Positions 1 through 6,819 of a DNA stretch of 64,000 bases are shown here, in pieces. Under the pieces are notes generated by a model. It had not been told where the DNA came from and did no database searches. It worked only from the letters and a program-made list of their open reading frames with translations. A program made the translations under genes and the position numbers. The DNA is taken from assembly GCA_014649575.1 (NCBI GenBank), contig BMTH01000001.1, positions 620,001 to 684,000 of the forward strand, in the 5' to 3' direction. Position 1 is the stretch's first letter. Each line of letters starts with the position of its first letter. This DNA is from Streptomyces griseoincarnatus. GTDB taxonomy: Bacteria > Actinomycetota > Actinomycetes > Streptomycetales > Streptomycetaceae.

Positions 1-354
1 CGTGACCAGCATGGCTCCGGAGAAGACCAGCATCAGTCCGAAGAGCCGGCCCCGGTTCTCGTCCGGTCCGAACTCGCCGGCGGCGAAGGCCAGGACGGCG
101 GTGGTGACCGCCGCCACCGTGACCACCATGAACGCGGACAGCCCGTCCACCGCCAGACCCGCCCGCATCCCGGCGAACAGCGGCGCGCTCGACTGAGGCC
201 GGGTCACCGCGGCGGCGACCGCCACACCGAGCGTCGCCACGGCCACCGCCACACCGAGAGCGGGAGCCAGCCGGTTGCAGCGGGTTCCCGTCACGCCCAG
301 GACGGCTCCCGCGCCGAGGGGTAGGGAGATCAGCAGCCAGATCACCGCGCTCAC
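1..354 (-). CDS. nuoL: NADH-quinone oxidoreductase subunit L, N-terminal part (window edge)
   Basis: This is the first 118 codons of a NuoL-like antiporter subunit; the rest lies beyond the left edge. The GTG start overlaps the nuoK stop by 4 bases (GTGA), indicating translational coupling. The N-terminus is hydrophobic (VSAVIWLLISLPLGAG), and AVDGLSAFMVVTVAAV matches the conserved NuoL segment around VDGLS. NuoL is one of the membrane proton-pumping subunits of complex I. Gene order (nuoH-J-K-L) supports the call more strongly than the short sequence does. Confidence 0.82.
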   Translation of the reverse strand, partial: MSAVIWLLISLPLGAGAVLGVTGTRCNRLAPALGVAVAVATLGVAVAAAVTRPQSSAPLFAGMRAGLAVDGLSAFMVVTVAAVTTAVLAFAAGEFGPDENRGRLFGLMLVFSGAMLVT

Positions 355-656
355 CCCTTCAGCTCGTCGGCCATGTCGGTCATGTCGACCTGACGGGCGC
401 GGTAGATCGCGGTGGTCACGGCGAATCCCATGGCCATCTCCACCGCCATCGCGACCACGGCCGCCACGATCACCACCTGGCCGCTCGGCGCACCGGGGGC
501 GAGGAAGTGCCAGAAGTCGGCGGCCGCGACGATGACACCGCCGATCATCAGCTCGATCCCCATCATGATCATGACGATGGACTGCTGGGACAGCGCACCG
601 AAGAGGCCGGTGGAGAACAGGCCCGCGGCCAGCACCAGGATCAGTTCGAAGGTCAC
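351..656 (-). CDS. nuoK: NADH-quinone oxidoreductase subunit K
   Basis: This 101-residue integral membrane protein has the usual NuoK length and three predicted membrane helices. The segment QQSIVMIMMGIELMIGGV carries the conserved glutamate of helix 2 (MMGIELM), which is needed for proton translocation in known NuoK proteins. A second acidic residue lies in helix 3 (AMAVEMAMG). Its start overlaps the nuoJ stop (ATGA) and its stop overlaps the nuoL start. It forms part of the membrane arm of an accessory complex I. Confidence 0.93.
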   Translation of the reverse strand: MTFELILVLAAGLFSTGLFGALSQQSIVMIMMGIELMIGGVIVAAADFWHFLAPGAPSGQVVIVAAVVAMAVEMAMGFAVTTAIYRARQVDMTDMADELKG

Positions 657-1222
657 CGGCCCACCCCTCCGCCGGCCGGGTCCTGGGCCGGCCGCTGGTC
701 GAGGTCGTCGCCGAAGCGGTCGTAACGGCCCCGGTGCGTGGCGAGGACGGTGGCACCGACCATGGTGGCCAGCAGCACGAAGCCCAGGATGACCATGGTC
801 AGCATCTGTTCGGCCATCAGCGCCCTGCCGACCTGGAAGGTCGTGTCACGGGGCCGGGACGCGGTGCGGTCGGGCCAGGGCACGAAAAAGATCCCGGCGA
901 CCAAGGCCACGAAGACGATGCCGCTGGTGGCGAGCGCGCCGCGCTTGTTGTGCAGCATCGACATCGGCATCAGCCCGGCCGGGTTCATCATGTAGGCGAT
1001 CATGAACACGGCCATGATCACCATCTCCATGACCATCATCAGCACGATGACCACGCCCAGATAGGGCAGGCCGAGTACGGCCGTGACGCCGCCGACGCAG
1101 ACCAGTGACGCCAGCAGCGAGAAGGTGACCCGGGCCATCGAGTTCAGCGTGAACACCAGCACGCCGAAGACCTGGGCGAGCACCCCCAGAGCCGCCAGCA
1201 GCACGGTGTCGGTCGTGCCCAT
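653..1222 (-). CDS. nuoJ: NADH-quinone oxidoreductase subunit J
   Basis: NuoJ-like membrane protein of 189 residues. The start MGTTDTVLLAALG was chosen because it gives a NuoJ-sized product beginning with the first membrane helix. The same frame stays open another 930 bases upstream, but only as antisense-type sequence overlapping nuoH. Central helices (LPYLGVVIVLMMVMEMVIMAVFMIAYMM region, about residues 53-80) contain the conserved glutamate. The stop overlaps nuoK (ATGA). It is 20 bp downstream of nuoH. Function is inferred from position and helix pattern. Confidence 0.88.
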   Translation of the reverse strand: MGTTDTVLLAALGVLAQVFGVLVFTLNSMARVTFSLLASLVCVGGVTAVLGLPYLGVVIVLMMVMEMVIMAVFMIAYMMNPAGLMPMSMLHNKRGALATSGIVFVALVAGIFFVPWPDRTASRPRDTTFQVGRALMAEQMLTMVILGFVLLATMVGATVLATHRGRYDRFGDDLDQRPAQDPAGGGVGR

Positions 1223-1242
1223 GAAGCGATCCCTCCCTTGTC

Positions 1243-2172
1243 CTATCGGCCGAGGTTCACCAGAGCCGGTACCAGTGCCTGTGCGATCGTCAGCGGGATG
1301 AGCACCACCCAGGCGAACTCCACGTACCGGTCCGCGCGGACCACCGGCAGCCGCCGCAGCACCCACACCAGCAGACCGAGTACGAGCAGTGTCTTGACCA
1401 GCGACCATGCCCAGGACGGCAAGCCCGGTCCGGCGCCACCGCCCAGGAACAGCGGCACGGCCATGGCCGCGCCGGACGCGAGCCACAGCCACCGGCCGGC
1501 CTGGAGCAGCAACCGGTCCGCCCCGGACACCTCGCCCAGGACACCGCCGGCCAGGTCGCGGCCCGCCGGATAGGCGAACGGGCCCAGGAAGCTGAACGCC
1601 AGCACACCGGCCAGATAGGCGGCGAAGGCGACCGGCATCCACACCGCGTACCACAGCCCGTCCTGCGCGGCGGCGATGTCGCCCACCCGCAGCGACTCGG
1701 CACCGGTGGCGGCCGAGATCAGCGCGAACATCAGCGGCAGCTCGTAGGCGAGGCCCTGCGCGAGGAACCGGTACCCACCGATCAGGGAGAACGCGGCGTT
1801 GGGTCCCCAGCCGGCCAGCCACAGCCCGGCCCAGGTCAGCACCTCCATGGCGTTGAACCACACGACCCCGACCGACGGGTCGGCGACCACACGACCGCCG
1901 AAAGGGACGACCAGCGTCGACAGCACGGCCGCCACCGGCACGGTCACCACACCCGTCCGCCACAGCAGCCGGTCCTGGGCGGGCAGCCGCCGCGGCTGCG
2001 CCACCAGCGCCCGTGGCACACCGAGAAACGGTCGCACCGCGCCGGCGACGCCGACGGGCCGGCCCGCGTCCCTCGCGTCCAGCACCGCGTTCCCGGCCAC
2101 CGCCAGCGCGGCCAGGACGACCAGCAGTCCCGGAGCGGCCAGCAGCGTCCACCACGCCCCCGCCTCAACCAC
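1243..2172 (-). CDS. nuoH: NADH-quinone oxidoreductase subunit H-like
   Basis: This 309-residue multi-helix protein has NuoH-like segments: GVVWFNAMEVLTWAGLWLAGWGPNAAFSLIGGYR (about 105-140), where NuoH normally reads LA(G)WASNNKYSLLGG, and an acidic E-L-P motif (AYELPLMFAL). NuoH forms the quinone pocket with NuoB and NuoD. The GTG start overlaps the stop of the upstream NuoB/D-like gene by 8 bases. It is at the short end for the family. Because the neighbouring NuoB/D-like protein has no cysteines, this H subunit may work with an unconventional peripheral arm, or with none. Confidence 0.85.
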   Translation of the reverse strand: MVEAGAWWTLLAAPGLLVVLAALAVAGNAVLDARDAGRPVGVAGAVRPFLGVPRALVAQPRRLPAQDRLLWRTGVVTVPVAAVLSTLVVPFGGRVVADPSVGVVWFNAMEVLTWAGLWLAGWGPNAAFSLIGGYRFLAQGLAYELPLMFALISAATGAESLRVGDIAAAQDGLWYAVWMPVAFAAYLAGVLAFSFLGPFAYPAGRDLAGGVLGEVSGADRLLLQAGRWLWLASGAAMAVPLFLGGGAGPGLPSWAWSLVKTLLVLGLLVWVLRRLPVVRADRYVEFAWVVLIPLTIAQALVPALVNLGR

Positions 2173-3661
2173 GCGCCACCTCCACCACGCCGCGGGAGAC
2201 CAGTTCCTCCGGGTCGGGGTCGAGACTGGCCACGACGAGGCGGGCGGCCGCCAGCTCGGCTCCCTCCAGCAAGGGGGGCAGCAGCGCGATCAGGGCGGCC
2301 GACGGCGGGGCTTCGGCACTCCAGGGGCCGCGCGGGCTGTCCTCCACCGCGACATCCAGGGGCGCGGGATCCTCCAGCCGCGGCAGGTCGTGCCGGATGT
2401 CGGCGAGCCACTGCCGGTAGCGGGCGGTCACATCCCCGTCGGCCCGCGCCGCCGGGCCCCCCGCCCCGGCCTCCCGCGCCTTCTGCGCCGTGACGACGCC
2501 GATGCCGCGGGTCAGCCAAGCCAAGGTGCGGGACCTGCCGACCCTGCGGGTGAGGCGTTCCAGCCGAGGCGCGACCGCGGCACGAGGGGCACCGGAAAGC
2601 AGGTCGTCCCGCAGCCGCCCGGCCCGCACCGCCTCGGCGGGCCAGCCCGCCACCGCCAACAGCCGCCCCAGGCTGTCGAGATGTGCTGCCGCGCGCCGGC
2701 GCACCGCTTCTCCCACGGTCACCGGCTCACCCGAGGCCGCCCGGAGCCACGGCTGCACCCAGAAGGCTTCAACCGCCGCGTCGTCAGAGGGCCTTGCCGG
2801 TTCGTCGACGTCGACCCGCTGAACCACGTCACCTTGCAGCACCAGACGGACCGTCAGGCCCGCGGGCCAGTCGGCCAGGAAGGGACCCAGCGGCAGATGC
2901 AGCCGATCCAGCGTCAGGCCGTCACGGTCCGCTCCCGGCTCTGCCATCGGCAGCCCGCCCGGCATGTCCGTCTGTCCGCCGCCGTGACCGCCGTGCCCCC
3001 CGTGACCGCCGTGGTCGCCGTGCCCTCCGTGCCCCCCGTGGTCGCCATGGTTGCCGTTGTCGCCGTGGTCGCCGTGACCGTCGGGGGCCTGGCCGTCCGG
3101 GACCTGCCCGTCGGGGGCCTGACGTCCGTCGCCGTGCTCTGCCTCCGTGTCCTGGCCTGCATCGTGCGGGGCGTGCTCGCCGTCGGGCCCACCGTGGGCG
3201 TCACCCGCCCGGCCGGCCTCCCCCTCCCCGCCACCGTCACCGTCATGGCCGGGAGCCTGGTCATCACCCTCGTGCCGCTCCTGTGCGCCGTGTTCTCCCT
3301 CACGGTGCCCGACCGCTTCGCCCGGGGGCGCGGCCGACTCGCGCTGGACGGCCGGTGAACCGAGGAGGGCACGGCCGGAGTCCAGCGCGGCCTCCACCTC
3401 GTCAGGCGTGCGGGCGTGCACCCGGGCACGCGGTGCGGGCATGTCCCGCCACAGCCGCTCCAGTGCCGTCCGCAACTCCGGGAGGTCGGGACCGGCCACG
3501 AGGAGGAGATCGGCCTTCGCCGGAGTGGACGCCTGTGGCCAGTCGCGCGCTCTCAGCAGTCGCTCGGCGGCCAGCCGGACCGCTGCGCCGCCCGGCACGG
3601 TCGCCAGCAGCACGTGCGGTCGCCCAGCGGTGACACGCAGGATCAGGCCGGTCAGGTCCAT
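2165..3661 (-). CDS. Cysteine-free NuoB/NuoD-like fusion protein with His/Gly/Asp-rich linker
   Basis: This 498-residue protein sits where nuoB, nuoC and nuoD would be. Residues about 1-100 resemble NuoB without its iron-sulfur ligands: STPAKADLLLVAGPDLPELR and LERLWRDMPAPR parallel the NuoB stretch S-P-R-Q-A-D-x-x-x-V-A-G ... YDQMPEP. A linker of about 140 residues (about 110-255) is very rich in Gly, His and Asp, with runs of HGDHG and GGHGG. The C-terminal half (DGLTLDRLHLPLGPFLADWP and LQGDVVQ) resembles the NuoD/large-hydrogenase type. No cysteine is present anywhere, so the N2 cluster cannot be bound. The ATG overlaps the nuoA stop region by 10 bases, and the stop overlaps nuoH. Homology to NuoB/NuoD is my reading by eye. 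The His-rich linker may bind metal (inference). Confidence 0.72.
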   Translation of the reverse strand: MDLTGLILRVTAGRPHVLLATVPGGAAVRLAAERLLRARDWPQASTPAKADLLLVAGPDLPELRTALERLWRDMPAPRARVHARTPDEVEAALDSGRALLGSPAVQRESAAPPGEAVGHREGEHGAQERHEGDDQAPGHDGDGGGEGEAGRAGDAHGGPDGEHAPHDAGQDTEAEHGDGRQAPDGQVPDGQAPDGHGDHGDNGNHGDHGGHGGHGDHGGHGGHGGHGGGQTDMPGGLPMAEPGADRDGLTLDRLHLPLGPFLADWPAGLTVRLVLQGDVVQRVDVDEPARPSDDAAVEAFWVQPWLRAASGEPVTVGEAVRRRAAAHLDSLGRLLAVAGWPAEAVRAGRLRDDLLSGAPRAAVAPRLERLTRRVGRSRTLAWLTRGIGVVTAQKAREAGAGGPAARADGDVTARYRQWLADIRHDLPRLEDPAPLDVAVEDSPRGPWSAEAPPSAALIALLPPLLEGAELAAARLVVASLDPDPEELVSRGVVEVARG

Positions 3662-4002
3662 CGCAGCGCGCCCTCCCGCCAGGCGTGGACGACCCCGGTG
3701 ACGAGGACGGCGAGGAAGACGAACATCTCGATCACCGCGCTCGGCCCCATGGCGGAGATCACCCGCGTCCACGGATACATGAAGACCATCTCCATGTCGA
3801 AGGCGAGGAACAGCATCGTCACCGTGTACCAGCGCACATGAAACCGGCTCACCGCGTGTTCCGTGGGCTCCAGTCCCGACCCGAAGGGCGCCGAGTCCGG
3901 CGCGCCGGAGCCGATCCGCGCCGCCCACGCCGCCCCGTACACACCGCCGACGGCGACCAGGGCGACGGCGAGCAGCGACAGCGCCGCCGTCGTGCCGCTC
4001 AC
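3652..4002 (-). CDS. nuoA: NADH-quinone oxidoreductase subunit A
   Basis: This 116-residue protein has three membrane helices and the NuoA signature FLAFDMEMVFMYPW (about residues 65-78), whose acidic residues are conserved in the family. An upstream LEPTEHAVSRFHVRWY segment matches the NuoA loop containing the family cysteine or its replacement; no cysteine is present here. The GTG start overlaps the stop of a short upstream reading frame (GTGA). A weak GGTGAGG lies just before it, so translation may depend on coupling. It is the first structural gene of this operon, which appears to lack nuoE, nuoF and nuoG at its front. Confidence 0.92.
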   Translation of the reverse strand: MSGTTAALSLLAVALVAVGGVYGAAWAARIGSGAPDSAPFGSGLEPTEHAVSRFHVRWYTVTMLFLAFDMEMVFMYPWTRVISAMGPSAVIEMFVFLAVLVTGVVHAWREGALRWT

Positions 4003-4103
4003 ACGTCCTCACCCGCCCGGGCGGCGACCGAACGGCTGGGCGAGCCCGGCAGGGCCCGGTCGCCGCGCGCCGCGTGCGCCGACGTCCTCTCACTCACGGC
4101 CAT
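3999..4103 (-). CDS. Short translationally coupled upstream reading frame before nuoA (34 aa)
   Basis: A 34-codon frame (MAVSERTSAHAARGDRAL...) starts at an ATG with a near-perfect Shine-Dalgarno AAGGAGGC (4109-4116) six bases upstream. Its TGA overlaps the nuoA GTG. The strong ribosome binding site belongs to this small frame and not to nuoA, so it either delivers ribosomes to nuoA or is a real small protein. The peptide is Ala/Arg/Ser-rich with no membrane helix and no family I recognise. An alternative is that nuoA carries an N-terminal frame error. Confidence 0.5.
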   Translation of the reverse strand: MAVSERTSAHAARGDRALPGSPSRSVAARAGEDV

Positions 4104-5533
4104 GCGATGCCTCCTTGGGACATGACTGGCGCGCCGCGTACCCCCGAGGCGTACCGGGCAGTCCTGCACGGACCATCCGGCCGCGCACCTGCCGGGTCGT
4201 GTGCGGTACAGGCGCACCTGGGGAGCAGCAGGCTGCCGCTCCACGACAGTCGGGGCCGTGCCATCCGATGCGGTGGGGCGGACGAGGAGTGTGCCGGTCA
4301 GGCGAAATCCGGTCAGGTCGTCGCACGCCTGCTCGCAGCGACGGCGCGCTCGGCGCCCACGCGGCAGTGCTCGCGCCGGCCGGCTTGGCGCTCACACGCG
4401 TTGCCCGGCTCCGCAGACGGTGGCGCACTCCCCCGCGCGGCTGCTGTCGGCGTCGTGGCCGGTGGGGGGCACGGGATCGCGGCGATCCTGGGATGCACTT
4501 GGTCAGTTCACCGGCTGTTCCTGCGACAGCCGGACACGCAGCGCACGCCGTACGGCCCGTGCACAGGTGCCGCACTCCTCGATGCACCGGGGCGGCTTCT
4601 CCCGATCCACCCGCCCGGATCAGCAGGACAGGTATCGAGCGTGCCCTGACTGCGGTGGTCACGACAGAAGCCTCCAGCGGTGTCCGGCGACGGCTGATGC
4701 CGTCCACACAGGGGTAACACCGCGCCGAACGCCGCAAACCGCCGCGTGCTCGTCCGTCGACGCCGGGCCGCCGGCCGGTGACCTTTCGCGACGCACAATC
4801 AGCTCCCGGTGGGGCGGGTCCTGATGGACGGCGCGGCCGTCGGCCTGCCCACCGGCCTGGTCGGCGCGGGCGCCACCTTCATCGCCACCGCCGTCCTCAC
4901 CGCCGCCTCCGGACTACTCGCCGCCCGATGGAAGACCGAGCAGCGCCCCGCCTCCCGCTGTACGACCGCCCTGCCCCCACCGCGGCCTGGCCGACTGCTG
5001 CGGGGCCGCACGGGCGCTCCTTCCGAGCCGTCGCCTCGTCCGCACCCGTCACAGCGGGCGAGCTGCGCACCGGGTCCGTCGGACCTCATGGTGGGCCGAC
5101 CAGCCCTCGCGCGGTGGCCGCGCACCGGCTATGCCGGAATGAGGCAAGGGGTGCGCCTCCCCCTCGGCCTCGGGCCCGGTCAACCCGGGCGAGGCAGGTG
5201 ACCAGGGAGTACAGGATGGCCGAGAAACAACCGTGCCGGCGCGACGGAGCCGGCCCGGACTCGCCAGTTCCACAACCTGCGCACCCGGGTCGGCGCGGAG
5301 ACATGACCCCGTAGCCCGGGCCCGGTCCGGCCCCACCGGCACGGCCGGTCGGCCGCCGGCTGGTCCACCACGTCACCGGACCGCGAGCCGGCCGCGCAAC
5401 CGCCGCCGGCTCGGGGGGAAAGGATCGCCGTCACGTTCGTCACTCGCCGCTCCCGCACCCCGGTCCCGTCACCGGGTACAGGCGGCCATCCGCCTCTTCT
5501 CGCACACCGGACGCGGGCACCGGGCGGCCCGCC
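4104..5533. other. Gene-poor interval upstream of the nuo operon
   Basis: About 1.4 kb in which no reading frame looks convincing in length, start signal and codon use together. The best candidate is a plus-strand frame from about 4824 (MDGAAVGLPTGLVGAGATFIATAV...), which begins with one hydrophobic segment and then becomes Pro/Arg-rich and featureless; I do not call it. The promoter of the nuo operon should lie in the first 150 bases (minus strand), but I cannot place it with confidence. Confidence 0.4.
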
Positions 5534-5567
5534 CACAGGGCCATCCGTGTACCCGCATGGCCCTGTG
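5534..5567. repeat. Perfect 11-bp inverted repeat upstream of uspA
   Basis: CACAGGGCCAT (5534-5544) and ATGGCCCTGTG (5557-5567) are exact inverted copies around a 12-base loop. The hairpin ends about 84 bases before the GTG of the universal stress protein. No T-run follows, so it may be a regulatory hairpin, an operator or a terminator for weak upstream transcription. Confidence 0.7.
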
Positions 5568-5651
5568 GATCGGGTCGCAAGCCCCATGGCACCAGGGTGT
5601 CACCGGGGTGAGTCTGGAGGGAGCGAGAACGCTTTGGACCCGGGAGGCACA

Positions 5652-6539
5652 GTGGGTGGTTCGGTGATCGTCGGCGTGGACGGGTCGGCGTCGAGTCTCG
5701 CCGCGGTGGAGGCGGCCGCGCGGGAGGCCCGGCTGCGGACGGCCGCACTGAGGGTGGTGCACGCCTTCCTCTGGCCCGCCATGCATGTCCCTCTGGGCCC
5801 GTCACCTGTGGGGCCGCCGGAGGGCGGGATACGGAACATGGTCGATCGTCTGGTGGCGGAGGCGGTGGAGCGCGCCCGGGCCGCGGCGCCGGAGGTGGAG
5901 GTGTCGCACACGGTCGTGACGGGAGAGCCGTTGACGGTGCTGGAGGCACAGTCGCGTGCCGCCGATCTGGTAGTCGTCGGATCCCGCGGGATGGGCGGGT
6001 TCGTCGGGCTCATGGTGGGTTCGACGGCGGTGCATCTCGCGGCGCACGCGCGCTGCCCCGTGCTCGTCGTGCGCGAGGAAGCCCGCGTGGACGGTCCGGT
6101 CGTGGTGGGCGTCGACGGCTCCCCCGCCGGGGACAGGGCGGTGGAATTCGCCTTCCAGGAGGCCGAGCTGCACAGGACCACCCTGGTCGCGTTGCACGCC
6201 TGGACCACGTGGAACGCACCGCTCCCCGCCCCGCAGGATCCGTCCGAACCGTACGCGAATCCAGTCGAAGCACTCGGTCAGGAGGAGCAGCGTCTGCTGT
6301 CGGAGGCGTTGGCCGGGCATCAGAAGCGGCATCCGGATGTGGCCGTGGAACACGAGGCGGTGCAGGGCCCCACCCGCGAGGCCCTGATCGAGGCGAGCCG
6401 GACCGCCCGGCTGGTGGTGGTCGGGGCGCGGGGGCGCGGCGGTTTCACCGGGCTGCTGCTGGGGTCGGTCAGCCAGGCGCTGCTGCATCACGCGCACTGT
6501 CCGGTCGCCGTGGTGCGGGGAGCGGCCGCCCGTCATTGA
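5652..6539 (+). CDS. Universal stress protein, tandem UspA domains
   Basis: This 295-residue cytoplasmic protein has two UspA domains. Domain 1 (about 5-145) begins VIVGVDGSASSLAAVEAA and ends with the nucleotide-binding loop VVVGSRGMGGFVGLMVGSTA, which fits G-x2-G-x9-G-S/T. Domain 2 (about 153-290) begins VVVGVDGSPAGDRAVEFA and ends VVVGARGRGGFTGLLLGSVS, so both domains should bind ATP. The GTG start was chosen because GGGAGG (5642-5647) lies five bases upstream; the frame is open further upstream but lacks domain sequence. Such proteins accompany dormancy and hypoxia responses in actinobacteria. A second two-domain UspA lies at 11158-12039. Confidence 0.93.
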   Translation: MGGSVIVGVDGSASSLAAVEAAAREARLRTAALRVVHAFLWPAMHVPLGPSPVGPPEGGIRNMVDRLVAEAVERARAAAPEVEVSHTVVTGEPLTVLEAQSRAADLVVVGSRGMGGFVGLMVGSTAVHLAAHARCPVLVVREEARVDGPVVVGVDGSPAGDRAVEFAFQEAELHRTTLVALHAWTTWNAPLPAPQDPSEPYANPVEALGQEEQRLLSEALAGHQKRHPDVAVEHEAVQGPTREALIEASRTARLVVVGARGRGGFTGLLLGSVSQALLHHAHCPVAVVRGAAARH

Positions 6540-6754
6540 GATCGGCCGGGCCCCGACCGGGTGGCGGCCCCCTTCCGCGTCGCGCTCCCTGGTCCGTCCA
6601 CCGCTCTCGAAAAGGGGCGGGGCCGAACGACAGGGCGCGGGGCCCTCGGGTCCCAGGATCCGCCCCATGAACAGTCGGTCCCTGGACACGGGGTGAGGAA
6701 AGTCCGGGCGACCGGCCGGGGCGGGCGTCCCGGGCCGCCCGTCGCGAACCGCGA

Positions 6755-6811
<57 letters not shown>

Positions 6812-6819
6812 GGCATACC

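Noticed and set aside
653..2155. 500-residue minus-strand frame covering nuoJ and most of nuoH
   Set aside because: Only the last 189 codons are NuoJ-like; the rest is an Arg/Gly/Ala-rich out-of-frame reading of nuoH.
4809..5201. 130-residue plus-strand frame with one hydrophobic segment
   Set aside because: No ribosome binding site, no family resemblance, and the remainder is low-complexity Pro/Arg-rich.
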